From Holophagaceae bacterium (GTDB taxonomy: Bacteria > Acidobacteriota > Holophagae > Holophagales > Holophagaceae): a DNA stretch of 64,000 nucleotides. The stretch covers positions 1,364,001 to 1,428,000 of the forward strand of contig JADKJH010000001.1 of assembly GCA_016722505.1 (NCBI GenBank), in the 5' to 3' direction. Below the pieces are notes generated by a model. The model ran no database searches and was not told where the DNA came from. It saw nothing but the letters and a program-made list of their open reading frames with translations. Position 1 is the first letter of the stretch; the number at the start of each line of letters is the position of its first letter. Positions 1-8,000 of the stretch are shown in pieces. The translations under genes and the position numbers were made by a program.

Positions 1-668
1 TCATTGACGATTTTATAGAGAATGGTCGGAGTGGTATCACCGCTGAAGGGCTTGCGGCCGCTCAAAGCTTCATAAAGGATCACGCCGACCGCAAAGAGGT
101 CGCTGCGTGGATCCGGCTTGCCGCTGCGGATGTATTCAGGAGCCATGTAACTTACGGTCCCCATCACCATTCCAGTGGCTGTCATGTCGGAATTCGCAAC
201 ACGCGCCACGCCAAAATCCATCACTTTGGCCCGCAATTTCTTTCCGTCGCGTTGGACACGGATGTTCGAGGGTTTGATATCGCGATGCACGACGCCCTGG
301 CGGTGGGCGTAGTCCAGCCCATCGCAAACCTGGCCTAAGACTTCCAGAACTTCGGTTTGGGTCAGAGATTGGTCCTGCAGCAATTCCTGCAGGTCGTGGC
401 CCGGCACCAGCTCCATGGCGATATACATCACACCCTGGTCTTCGCCGAATTCATAGATCGTCACAAGGTTGGGGTGATTGAGCGCACCAGCCGCCTTGGC
501 CTCCCGGGCAAAGCGCTCCTTGGCATCATCGCCTTGGGCCGCGCTGGGAAGAATCGTCTTGATGGCCACTTCGCGGCCGATGGAAGGATCCTCGCCAAGA
601 TAAACTTCCCCCATGGCCCCTTGGCCCAATACCTTTTTGATGTGAAACTTGCCAAGTTTTTCAAACAT
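1..668 (-). CDS. Serine/threonine protein kinase, C-terminal part outside the window
   Basis: Reading leftward from an ATG at 668, the first ~220 residues are a Hanks-type kinase domain. The glycine loop reads GQGAMGEVYLGED, the ATP-binding lysine sits in VAIK, the catalytic loop is VVHRDIKPSN, the metal-binding motif is MDFGVAR and the activation segment ends in MAPE. The frame is still open at base 1, so the end and any sensor domain are not visible. It is probably a membrane or cytosolic signalling kinase phosphorylating Ser/Thr. It is divergent from the DUF4388 gene at 811, with about 140 bp between them that should hold both promoters. Kinase identity is certain; target and ligand are unknown. 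Confidence 0.93.
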   Translation of the reverse strand, partial: MFEKLGKFHIKKVLGQGAMGEVYLGEDPSIGREVAIKTILPSAAQGDDAKERFAREAKAAGALNHPNLVTIYEFGEDQGVMYIAMELVPGHDLQELLQDQSLTQTEVLEVLGQVCDGLDYAHRQGVVHRDIKPSNIRVQRDGKKLRAKVMDFGVARVANSDMTATGMVMGTVSYMAPEYIRSGKPDPRSDLFAVGVILYEALSGRKPFSGDTTPTILYKIVN

Positions 669-810
669 GGTTTCTTCCCCTTATGGCTTATTGCCGTGAT
701 GCTGATCAAGCATAGGACGTTCCGAAATGAAGACCCAAGCAAAGACCCTTTCTTTTTAGGCAATTTCGGCCCAGCTTATGAAGAGGTTTTTTCCACACTC
801 AGGAGCATCC

Positions 811-2268
811 ATGTCTGAAGCCCATACCCGCCAATTTCTACCGGCGCTGATGGGTAGTCTCCGCCAAGAGGCCCAGAACGGTGTGCTGATGCTGGAGCAG
901 AGTGATGGCACCCGCTATTTATATTGGGTGAGTGGCAACCTGGTTTACCTGAAGAGTGAGGTCGCGGGTGAGCAATTCGGAAACTACCTCATTCGGCGAG
1001 GTGTGCTGGATTGGGATGCGCTTCAGGAACTGCTGGCGGATAACTCGGGGGTCCGCTTTGGGGACCGGTTGGTGAAATGGGGGCTCCTGAGCGAGAAGGA
1101 GCGTGATGACCATCTCTTCACGTTGATGCGCCAGATCCTGCTCAACGCTATGGAACACCCCATTGTGGAGATGAAGTGGAATGAATCGTCCCTGGGCGGC
1201 GATCTGGATCTTGATCTCTACTTCCCAATCGATTACCGGCGCATGGTTTGGGAGACCTTCCAGGATCTGGGCACCCTTTCTGATGTCTGTGACCTTTTCA
1301 GATCCTCTCCCGATTGGCGGTGGGAGGCCCCGCCTGAATTGCTTGATTCGCTAAAGGACCTTCCCCTCACACCGCAGATGGCCTATGTCCTGACCTTCCT
1401 GGGCAAAGACCCGATGGGTTTTGAGACCCTCGCTTCTCTCACGGGAATGGAAGAAGAGGAAACGGCGCGCCTGATCGTGACGCTTTGGGCGCTTTCCGGA
1501 CTGAACCTTGCCAAAGGGGAAATGCCGTCTCCAGCCAAACACCGAAAACCCAGCCAGCCCATCACGCCGCCGATGGTGCCCATCCTCCCGCCGTCAGTCC
1601 CCACACTCATTTCCGAGCCAACCCCGGTCGTGTCGTCGCCGGTCCGCATACCCGAAGCAGCTCCCAAAATCGAAACACCCCGGAGTGAAAAGCCATTCCG
1701 CCTTGAATTCAGCACCCCGACTGATGCTGCTCCAGTCCCGGCCGCGATAGCGAAACCCAAGCTTGACCAGCTGGAAAGCTCGGAAAGCATCGTTCCGGAG
1801 ATCCAGGAAGAATCCATCACTCCCGAACAGAACGCGCTGAAACTTTATAAGCGGGCAAAGTACCTGCTGCTTCAAGACCGCACCAGCGAGACCGTGCGGC
1901 TTCTGGAAGAGTCGGTGAAGCTGGATCCTGGAGGACCAGTCACCTACGATTCCTGGTTGTTGCTCGGTCGGCTTCGGATGGCAAATCCTGCTTGGGTTGT
2001 GCGGGCCATGGATGCGCTGCAGGCCGCCAATAAATTGCGGCCAAAGGCTGGCGAGCCCTTCGCTCTCATGGGGGAGCTTTACCACCGCAAAGGCTTCAAA
2101 CGCGAGGCGGCGCAGAATTATCGGAAGGCAATCGAGTTGAATCCGCTGCTTCCGGTCCCGGAGGAAGTGGACATGACCGCGGCGGATGAAGTGCCCGAGG
2201 CTCCGAAGCCAAAACCGACTTTCTGGCAGCAAGTCAAGTCGTGGTGGGATCCGGCCGATAAATCCTAA
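811..2268 (+). CDS. DUF4388 domain protein with C-terminal TPR repeats
   Basis: I chose the ATG at 811 because AGGAG lies 7 bases upstream; an in-frame ATG at 778 lacks a comparable site. The first ~100 residues resemble DUF4388 (PATAN-like): a GVLMLEQSDG strand pair, YLYWVSGNLVYLKS, then FGNYLIRRG. A Pro/Ser-rich linker runs over roughly residues 235-340. The last ~130 residues look like two or three TPRs (LLEESVKLDPGGP, AAQNYRKAIELNP). No signal peptide or membrane helix is apparent. DUF4388 proteins often accompany gliding, chemosensory or kinase systems, and the neighbour is a Ser/Thr kinase, so a signalling or scaffold role is likely but unproven. Confidence 0.8.
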   Translation: MSEAHTRQFLPALMGSLRQEAQNGVLMLEQSDGTRYLYWVSGNLVYLKSEVAGEQFGNYLIRRGVLDWDALQELLADNSGVRFGDRLVKWGLLSEKERDDHLFTLMRQILLNAMEHPIVEMKWNESSLGGDLDLDLYFPIDYRRMVWETFQDLGTLSDVCDLFRSSPDWRWEAPPELLDSLKDLPLTPQMAYVLTFLGKDPMGFETLASLTGMEEEETARLIVTLWALSGLNLAKGEMPSPAKHRKPSQPITPPMVPILPPSVPTLISEPTPVVSSPVRIPEAAPKIETPRSEKPFRLEFSTPTDAAPVPAAIAKPKLDQLESSESIVPEIQEESITPEQNALKLYKRAKYLLLQDRTSETVRLLEESVKLDPGGPVTYDSWLLLGRLRMANPAWVVRAMDALQAANKLRPKAGEPFALMGELYHRKGFKREAAQNYRKAIELNPLLPVPEEVDMTAADEVPEAPKPKPTFWQQVKSWWDPADKS

Positions 2269-2277
2269 GAGCGTGGC

Positions 2278-2904
2278 CTAAATGGTTCCGAAGATGCGGT
2301 CCCCCGCATCACCGAGGCCCGGAAGGATATATCCATTTTTATTTAGCTCCCGGTCCACTGCGCCGAGCACGATCCGCAGATCTGGGTGATCCTTCTCCAG
2401 CCGCGCGATGCCCTCTGGAGCAGCGATGACCGAGACCAGGGTGATGTCCTTCGCGCCAGCATCTTTCACTTCTTGAATGGCTTCGGAGGCGCTTCCCCCG
2501 GTGGCCAGCATGGGATCCAGAACATAGACCGCACGGGCGTCGAGCATTGGCGGGAAGTTCCGGTAATAGGGCACGGGCTTGAGGGACGCATGATCGCGGT
2601 ACATGCCGATGTGCCCGACCTTGGCAGTAGGCAGGAGTTTCAGAAATGACGGGACCAATCCTAGCCCCGCGCGAAGCACGGGCACCAGCGCTGGATCCAT
2701 TTTGGTGAGAGCTTGGCCATCCATTTTTTCAAGCGGGGTTTCGATTTCCCAGGCCTCGGTAGCAAGATTCCGGGTGGCCTCCACGGCCAGCATCAGTCCC
2801 AGTTCAATCGTGAGGGAACGGAACAAAATCACAGGCGTACGGCGGTCGCGCAGCAATGCGAGCTTGTGATGAGCGAGCGGATGATCGAGAACTATGATCT
2901 GCAT
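2278..2904 (-). CDS. upp: Uracil phosphoribosyltransferase
   Basis: This pyrimidine-salvage enzyme makes UMP from uracil and PRPP in the cytosol. The 208-residue length is normal for the family. The PRPP-binding loop appears as VYVLDPMLATGGSASEA, the uracil-binding C-terminus as NKNGYILPGLGDAGDRIFGT, and the N-terminus starts with the typical VLDHPLAHHKLALLRD. The start at 2904 is preceded by GGAGC six bases upstream. It converges on the DUF4388 gene with only 9 bp between the stop codons, leaving no room for a separate terminator. A 242-bp gap separates it from the divergent gene at 3147. Confidence 0.97.
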   Translation of the reverse strand: MQIIVLDHPLAHHKLALLRDRRTPVILFRSLTIELGLMLAVEATRNLATEAWEIETPLEKMDGQALTKMDPALVPVLRAGLGLVPSFLKLLPTAKVGHIGMYRDHASLKPVPYYRNFPPMLDARAVYVLDPMLATGGSASEAIQEVKDAGAKDITLVSVIAAPEGIARLEKDHPDLRIVLGAVDRELNKNGYILPGLGDAGDRIFGTI

Positions 2905-3146
2905 TTTGGCTCCAGCAGCGGGTTTGCGTAGGACGAAAATTCACATTGAAGGGTTGCGCGGATGTCATCGCGGACGCAAGATTAGTTTGAATTGATTGAT
3001 ATTTTGGTTGACCGTTAAGGAATCGCTGCTTTGATTAAATTCCAGCAGGACAGTTCACACGAGCACGATTGAGCCGTTTTTCTTTTCGGAGAATGGATGT
3101 TGGGTACAACAGGGTTGATGGGATCAGCGATAATGGAGGCAGCAGA

Positions 3147-4580
3147 ATGCTAAGAAAAATCGCCATCTTCAAAGCCCTTGATGTCGAAATAAAAAAGCAA
3201 CGGGGACCAGCGGCGGTGAAGGAAGCATACCGGGGCCACCACTCCTTGAAAGAGGAACTGAGCCAAACCGGAATCACGGTGATCGCTGAAGTCGCGGGTG
3301 GAAACCCGCTTCGCGGCCAGGTCCGTGAATCCTATCGCGCGGCCACCCACGCTAAGAGTTTGGTGGACAACGGTGCCCGCGCCATCTCGGTCGCTACGGA
3401 CCGGTTTCTTTATTTTGGCGAGGACAAACACCTTTCGGAAGTCCGCGGCCAAGTGAAGTGCCCGCTTCTGCGCCGCGACTTCGTCCTGGAGGAGTACCAG
3501 GTGGAGGAAAGCAAGATCCTCGGCGCCGATGCCATCAGTCTCGTGGCGGCTCTTCTTTCGGTCGAGCGGATGCAAGCCCTCCTGAAACTTGCCGCGATGA
3601 AATCGCTCGATGTTCTGGTGGAGGTCAGCAGCGAACAGGAACTTCAAAAGGCGATCGAAGCCGGTGCAGACCTCATTTGCGTGGTAGGCCGGAACCTCGA
3701 TACCTGGGAGCCTTCCTGGGACGCGGCCATCGCTCTGCTCAAGAAAGTGCCCGCGAAAAAATGCCTCCGCATGGTCGAGTGCGGGGTGAACACGCTGGCC
3801 CAGATCAAACAACTTGAGTCCATGGGTGTCCACGGCGTGATCATCGGCGACGCTCTTCTTGATGAGTTCTACCCAGGCAAGCGGCTCGCGCAGATCCTTG
3901 CTGGCATTGAGCCTACGAAGAAACCATCGAAGCCGAAAACCAAAACGGCCGATGCCCCCGCGACCACCGAGAAAAAAGAAATTGAAATAAAAATCAAAGA
4001 GAAGGGTGCGCAATCCACAAAATTGCCTACACTCAAAGCAACATCACCAAGCTCCACCTCTAACCCTGCCCGCAAGGGCCCTAAGGAGCCAAAAATGGCA
4101 CAAACCGAACCCATGACCGCTGGCATGCCAGCTGCGCCCGCTGCTGCAGCGAAGAAGCCAGCCGCCAAGAAGGCCGCGCCGAAGAAGGCCGCCGCTAAGA
4201 AACCGGCCGCGAAGAAAGCCGCGCCGAAGAAAGCCGCCGCCAAGAAGGCCGCGCCGAAGAAAGCCGCCGTCAAGAAGGCAGCGCCCAAGAAAGCCGCCGC
4301 CAAGAAGGCAGCACCGAAGAAAGCCGCCGCCAAGAAGGCAGCACCGAAGAAAGCCGCCGCCAAGAAGGCCGCGCCGAAGAAAGCCGCCGCCAAGAAGAAG
4401 GCAGCTCCGAAGAAAGCCGTTGCCAAGAAGGCAGCACCGAAGAAAGCTGTCGCCAAGAAGGCAGCACCGAAGAAAGCCGTTGCCAAGAAGGCAGCACCAA
4501 AGAAGGCCGCCGCCAAGAAGCCAGCCGCGAAGAAGGCTGCTCCTAAAAAGGCTGCCGCAAAGAAGCCAGCAAAGAAGTAA
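3147..4580 (+). CDS. TrpC-like TIM barrel fused to a histone-H1-like Lys/Ala/Pro repeat tail
   Basis: I start at the ATG at 3147 (GGAGG nearby) rather than the in-frame 3069. Residues ~1-255 follow indole-3-glycerol-phosphate synthase in order: VIAEV, ISVATD, LLRRDF, VEV, the GRNL stretch, ECGV and VIIGDALL. Several catalytic positions differ: the first lysine is Ala50, the LRKDF lysine is Arg110, the catalytic Asn is Val180 and the SGI serine is Cys212. Glu48 and Glu159 remain. A charged linker (~256-316) leads to ~160 residues of AAPKKAAAKK repeats, like bacterial H1/Hc1 DNA-binding tails. The barrel has probably lost IGPS chemistry; the tail probably binds nucleic acid. An internal start at 4095 may also make the tail alone. 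Confidence 0.75.
   Translation: MLRKIAIFKALDVEIKKQRGPAAVKEAYRGHHSLKEELSQTGITVIAEVAGGNPLRGQVRESYRAATHAKSLVDNGARAISVATDRFLYFGEDKHLSEVRGQVKCPLLRRDFVLEEYQVEESKILGADAISLVAALLSVERMQALLKLAAMKSLDVLVEVSSEQELQKAIEAGADLICVVGRNLDTWEPSWDAAIALLKKVPAKKCLRMVECGVNTLAQIKQLESMGVHGVIIGDALLDEFYPGKRLAQILAGIEPTKKPSKPKTKTADAPATTEKKEIEIKIKEKGAQSTKLPTLKATSPSSTSNPARKGPKEPKMAQTEPMTAGMPAAPAAAAKKPAAKKAAPKKAAAKKPAAKKAAPKKAAAKKAAPKKAAVKKAAPKKAAAKKAAPKKAAAKKAAPKKAAAKKAAPKKAAAKKKAAPKKAVAKKAAPKKAVAKKAAPKKAVAKKAAPKKAAAKKPAAKKAAPKKAAAKKPAKK
4095..4580 (+). other. Possible internal translation start giving a free H1-like protein of 161 residues
   Basis: Within the fusion gene, an in-frame ATG at 4095 is preceded by AAGGAG at 4083-4088 with a 6-base spacer, a better ribosome site than that of most genes here. 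Translation from it would give MAQTEP... followed by nothing but the Lys/Ala/Pro repeat, which looks like a complete H1-like nucleoid protein. The site lies exactly at the linker/tail boundary. Whether it is used in vivo cannot be seen from sequence. Confidence 0.45.
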
Positions 4581-4604
4581 CGGGGCTTTTTTAGACCCTA
4601 ACCG

Positions 4605-4647
4605 ACCGAGCGTGATGGCCTGCTTTGCGGCAGGCCTCACGCTCGGT
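4605..4647. terminator. Long hairpin between the H1-fusion gene and eno
   Basis: ACCGAGCGTGA-T-GGCCTGC (4605-4623) pairs with GCAGGCC-TCACGCTCGGT (4630-4647): an 18-bp stem with a single bulge and a 6-base loop. No T-run follows, but a TTTTTT tract (4587-4592) precedes it. It may be a terminator on either strand, an mRNA-stabilising stem or a processing site. Confidence 0.45.
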
Positions 4648-4665
4648 CTCTTGAATTGGTGACAT

Positions 4666-5958
4666 ATGAATCTCATTGATAGAGTCTCGGCTCTGGAAGT
4701 CCTTGATAGCCGGGGGAATCCCACGGTCCTTGCGCGGGTGGAACTCAAAAGCAGTGCGGGGCCATCTTTCCTGGGCCAAGCGTTGGTTCCATCGGGAGCA
4801 TCCACGGGTACGCGTGAGGCCCTTGAAAAGCGCGATGGAGACAAGAAACGCTATCAAGGCAAGGGTGTTCTCGGGGCAGTCCAAGCTATCAACACTGAAA
4901 TCAATGAGGCTCTTGAGGGAATGGATGGCCTCCAGCAGGCGGAACTGGATGACCTTCTGTGTGATCTCGATGGCACCGACAACAAAGCAGAATTGGGCGC
5001 CAATGCCATTCTGGCTGTGTCCATGGCCTTGGCTGACGCTGGGGCGAAAGCCACCGGCCAACCCCTTTACCGGTACTTGGGCGGGGCTTCAGCCCGGATG
5101 CTCCCGGTTCCACAGATGAATATCCTGAACGGCGGGGCCCACGCTGACAACAACATGGACATCCAGGAATTCATGGTGCTTCCTGTGGGTGCCTCTACCT
5201 TCGCAGAGGCCCTGCGCTGGGGCGCTGAGGTCTACCACTCCCTTAAAGCGGTATTGAAGGCGCGCAAGCTCTCCACCGGGGTTGGGGACGAAGGCGGTTT
5301 CGCTCCGAACCTTCAAAGCAATGAGGAAGCCTTGGATCTTATTGAGGAAGCAATTAAAAAGGCTGGATTTAAGCCTGGCAAGGATATCTATCTGGGATTG
5401 GACGCTGCGGCCTCGGAATTCCACCAAAAGGATGGTTATCACCTGGATGATGCAAAGAAGTCCTCGGCCCAATTGACCGACTACTATGCGGGGCTGGTGC
5501 AGCGCCATCCCATTCTCACCATCGAAGACGGGATGAGCGAGGATGACTGGAAGGGATGGAAGCTTCTCACGGACAAATTAGGCGCGACCACGCAATTGGT
5601 GGGCGACGATATTTTCGTCACCAATCCAACGATCTTCGCGGATGGAATCAAACAGGGCATCGCCAATGCCATCCTCATCAAACTGAACCAAATCGGCACC
5701 GTCACCGAAACCCTGAAAGCCGTGGACATGGCTCATAAGGCAGGCTATCGCGCCATCATCAGCCATCGCAGCGGGGAGACCGAGGACACGTTCATTGCCG
5801 ACCTCGCCGTCGCCACGGGGGCTGGGCAGCTCAAGTCCGGCGCGCCGACCCGGACGGATCGCGTAGCCAAGTACAATCGCCTACTCCAGATCGAATGGGA
5901 GCTTGGGGCGTCAGCACGTTATGCGGGCAAGGAGGCGTTCGGGGCAAGGCTGCAATGA
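4666..5958 (+). CDS. eno: Enolase
   Basis: Converts 2-phosphoglycerate to phosphoenolpyruvate in glycolysis and gluconeogenesis. At 430 residues it is full length. Visible signatures are the N-terminal LDSRGNPTV, the substrate loop GASTGTREA, GDEGGFAPNL, the magnesium ligands within LTIEDGMSEDDW, ILIKLNQIGTVTET around the catalytic lysine, and the family signature SHRSGETEDTFIADLAV. It starts at ATG 4666 after the long hairpin and has a weak ribosome site. Its stop overlaps the start of the next gene by four bases (ATGA), so it is probably co-transcribed with the FtsB/DivIC-like gene and dapF. Confidence 0.98.
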   Translation: MNLIDRVSALEVLDSRGNPTVLARVELKSSAGPSFLGQALVPSGASTGTREALEKRDGDKKRYQGKGVLGAVQAINTEINEALEGMDGLQQAELDDLLCDLDGTDNKAELGANAILAVSMALADAGAKATGQPLYRYLGGASARMLPVPQMNILNGGAHADNNMDIQEFMVLPVGASTFAEALRWGAEVYHSLKAVLKARKLSTGVGDEGGFAPNLQSNEEALDLIEEAIKKAGFKPGKDIYLGLDAAASEFHQKDGYHLDDAKKSSAQLTDYYAGLVQRHPILTIEDGMSEDDWKGWKLLTDKLGATTQLVGDDIFVTNPTIFADGIKQGIANAILIKLNQIGTVTETLKAVDMAHKAGYRAIISHRSGETEDTFIADLAVATGAGQLKSGAPTRTDRVAKYNRLLQIEWELGASARYAGKEAFGARLQ

Positions 5959-6260
5959 ACACCAACACGCTGCTGGAATCCAGGGTCATCATGGCCGTTC
6001 TGGGTATCTCGGGATTCCTTTCGGTGGTGATTCTCTGGTCGCCCTATGGCTTGCCCGCACTCCACAAACGCGAACAGGAATTCATGAATCAGCAACAGAA
6101 GCTCATGGATCTCAACCGTAAAAACCATGAAATCGCGTTGGAAGTGAAACGGCTTCTTGAGAAAGATCCAGAGTTGATGGAGTCCCTGGCGAGGCAGCGT
6201 GGCTACGCCAAGCCCGGCGAGACGGTCTACACTTTCCGGGATCACGGTGAGAAGCGATAG
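5955..6260 (+). CDS. FtsB/DivIC-like septum formation initiator
   Basis: This 101-residue bitopic protein has a short cytoplasmic N-terminus, one membrane helix (about residues 11-35, VIMAVLGISGFLSVVILW), and a heptad-like coiled coil (EQEFMNQQQKLMDLNRKNHEIALEVKRLLE). The C-terminus contains the RQRGYAKPGETVY segment typical of FtsB/DivIC, which join FtsL and FtsQ in the divisome. Position right after eno is classical for this family. The ATG at 5955 overlaps the eno stop. FtsB and DivIC cannot be separated by eye. Confidence 0.85.
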   Translation: MNTNTLLESRVIMAVLGISGFLSVVILWSPYGLPALHKREQEFMNQQQKLMDLNRKNHEIALEVKRLLEKDPELMESLARQRGYAKPGETVYTFRDHGEKR

Positions 6261-7080
6261 GAGCCAGGCACCGCTAACCATCGCGTCGGCATCGGGTAAC
6301 GTGTTCGCCTTTGTGTGGGCAAACGAATTACCAAGCGCCTTCGATGGACCCGCCTGGGCCAGAGTCCTGTGTGCCAAGGGGTCAGGCCTTGGTTTGGATG
6401 GCCTTTTTTGCCTGCATGTCCCCGAATCCGGAATGCCATGGGTGATGGATCATTGGGATGCAGATGGTGCGTTTACATTCTGTTCCAATGGAAGCCGCGC
6501 AGCTCTGGCGCTTGAAGGCGCGCCAATATCCGAATTCGTGGAAGCCATCTCAAGCGGCGTGTCCATCCGGTTGCGCCGATTCACAGACGACCCAAACCCC
6601 TGCGCCGGCATTCGAATGCCAGAAGGTCCGGGATTCGGCCTCAAGGCACTGCCAATCCAACTTACCGGGCAGGCGGCTTTCGGATTCGTGGGGAACCCTC
6701 AATTAGTCGTGGAGGTTCTGGATGTGGATGCGGTGGATCTCACGGTATTCGCGCCGCCCCTCCGGAATCATGCGGCCTTTCCAGAAGGCACCAACGTGAA
6801 CATCCTTCAGCCCACGGGCAAGGGCACAGCGCGCATCCGATCCTGGGAACGCGGGGTTGAGGGAGAAACCCTTTGTTGTGGTACTGGATGCGCCGTGGCC
6901 GCGGCTTGGATGGCCAAACGCACGGGCATCGCATCATGGCGATTGGAGCCCAGGGGCGGGGATCCGGTGGATGTGTTGGTGAAACTCAATGATGATGGAT
7001 CCTGGCAGGAGCTATGGCTTTCCGGGCGAGTCCGCATCGTCGCCGCGGTAGTGCCCGATGCCTCGCTCGGCTTGGTTTGA
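6247..7080 (+). CDS. dapF: Diaminopimelate epimerase
   Basis: Interconverts LL- and meso-diaminopimelate for lysine and peptidoglycan. Both catalytic-cysteine motifs are present: FCSNGSRAAL and LCCGTGCAVAAAW, giving the usual two-cysteine proton shuttle. The segment PEGTNVNIL is also characteristic. The GTG at 6247 overlaps the upstream stop by only 14 bases; an ATG at 6199 would overlap by 62 and add residues unlike the family, so GTG is preferred, with some doubt. The N-terminus is divergent: instead of the usual FxKMxGxGNDF motif it reads SGNVFAFV. It is probably the last gene of the eno operon. Confidence 0.88.
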   Translation: MRSDRSQAPLTIASASGNVFAFVWANELPSAFDGPAWARVLCAKGSGLGLDGLFCLHVPESGMPWVMDHWDADGAFTFCSNGSRAALALEGAPISEFVEAISSGVSIRLRRFTDDPNPCAGIRMPEGPGFGLKALPIQLTGQAAFGFVGNPQLVVEVLDVDAVDLTVFAPPLRNHAAFPEGTNVNILQPTGKGTARIRSWERGVEGETLCCGTGCAVAAAWMAKRTGIASWRLEPRGGDPVDVLVKLNDDGSWQELWLSGRVRIVAAVVPDASLGLV

Positions 7081-7097
7081 AGCTCGCTGATACCACC

Positions 7098-7126
7098 GTG
7101 GAACGTGTTATCCTGACATGTTCCAC
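7098..7126. promoter_or_regulatory. Inverted repeat upstream of parAB with parS-like half-sites in outward order
   Basis: GTGGAAC (7098-7104) and GTTCCAC (7120-7126) form a perfect 7-bp inverted repeat with a 15-base spacer. TGTTCCAC is a half-site of the well-known parS variant TGTTCCACGTGGAACA, but here the halves are in the opposite order, so this is not a canonical parS. It may be an operator for parAB autoregulation. Confidence 0.4.
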
Positions 7127-7140
7127 ACCTGAGGATACCC

Positions 7141-7200
7141 GTGATCCGTGAAGTCATTCAGCGCTCTGCTGCCCCTCTGGGCCCCCAGAGCGGAGCTTAA
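7141..7200 (+). CDS. Possible 19-residue leader peptide before parA
   Basis: A GTG at 7141 opens a 19-codon frame ending TAA at 7198-7200, two bases before the parA ATG. Within it CTCTGGG and CCCAGAG form a tight GC hairpin just upstream of the parA ribosome site (GGAG). This could be translational coupling or simply chance; the start site has no strong Shine-Dalgarno. Confidence 0.22.
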   Translation: MIREVIQRSAAPLGPQSGA

Positions 7201-7202
7201 TT

Positions 7203-8000
7203 ATGACGGCGCGCATCGTAGTGCTGGCCAATCAGAAGGGCGGCGTCGGCAAGACCACGACCGCTATCAATCTCGCAGCTTCTTTGGCGATGATGGAAAA
7301 GCTCGTGCTGCTGGTGGATTACGATCCTCAAGGGCACAGCACCACTGGTCTCGGCTTTCCCAAGCCTGATCATCGGGCGGGATCGTATGCGCTCATGAAG
7401 GGGGCGCCCGCCAAGGGGCTGGTCCTCCACACCGAAGTGCCGATGCTCCAGGTGATGCCCGCCGGCAAGGATCTCGCTCAACTGGAATTCGAACTCTTCG
7501 AGTTGCCCCAATTGCAGGAGCTCCGTAAGGCACTGGAGCCGGTCATCGAAAATTACGATTTCATCCTGGTGGATTCTCCACCCGCGCTCGGAATGATCAC
7601 GCTCAACGCGCTCACCGCCGCCGATGAAGTCATCATTCCGATGCCATGCGAATTCCTGGCGATGGATGGACTCTCTGAATTGATGGAGACCATCCGACGG
7701 ATCCAGGCTGGTCCGAATCCCAAATTGGAACTGGGCGGCATCCTGCTGACCATGGCGGAAGAGCGCACCAATCTCGGTTCCGCCGTGGCCAATGAAGTGC
7801 GCCAAGCCTTTCCCGGGAAAGTTTTTGGCACCACGATCCCCCGCAACATCCGTTTGGCGGAAGCCCCCAGCCATGGCAAGCCCGTGGCCTTCTATGATTT
7901 GAAATCCAAAGGAGCCCAGGCCTATCTGAATCTCGCCCGGGAGTGGTTGGGCCTTGAGCTCGCAACACCAAGTCCAGCCTTGAATAGGGAGGCGGAATGA
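7203..8000 (+). CDS. parA: Chromosome-partitioning ATPase ParA (Soj)
   Basis: A Walker-type ATPase of 265 residues that binds DNA non-specifically as an ATP dimer and moves ParB-parS complexes. The deviant Walker A motif is KGGVGKTTTAINLA, followed by VLLVDYDPQGHSTTGLG and the Walker B region YDFILVDSPPALG. The C-terminal ASHGKPV-like segment (APSHGKPVAFYD) is typical of Soj. The four-base overlap with parB and the neighbouring chromosomal housekeeping genes point to the chromosomal rather than a plasmid system. Full length and intact. Confidence 0.96.
   Translation: MTARIVVLANQKGGVGKTTTAINLAASLAMMEKLVLLVDYDPQGHSTTGLGFPKPDHRAGSYALMKGAPAKGLVLHTEVPMLQVMPAGKDLAQLEFELFELPQLQELRKALEPVIENYDFILVDSPPALGMITLNALTAADEVIIPMPCEFLAMDGLSELMETIRRIQAGPNPKLELGGILLTMAEERTNLGSAVANEVRQAFPGKVFGTTIPRNIRLAEAPSHGKPVAFYDLKSKGAQAYLNLAREWLGLELATPSPALNREAE

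Noticed and set aside
3147..3910. A functional trpC gene
   Set aside because: The scaffold is recognisable, but four catalytic or phosphate-binding positions are replaced and no other trp gene is nearby.
3869..4516. A minus-strand Ala/Phe repeat protein
   Set aside because: It is the reverse complement of the Lys/Ala/Pro repeat tail (AAGAAGGCC units read as GGCCTTCTT), so its repeats are a by-product.
7098..7126. A canonical parS site
   Set aside because: The half-sites are in reversed order and separated by 15 bases, whereas parS is a contiguous 16-bp palindrome.
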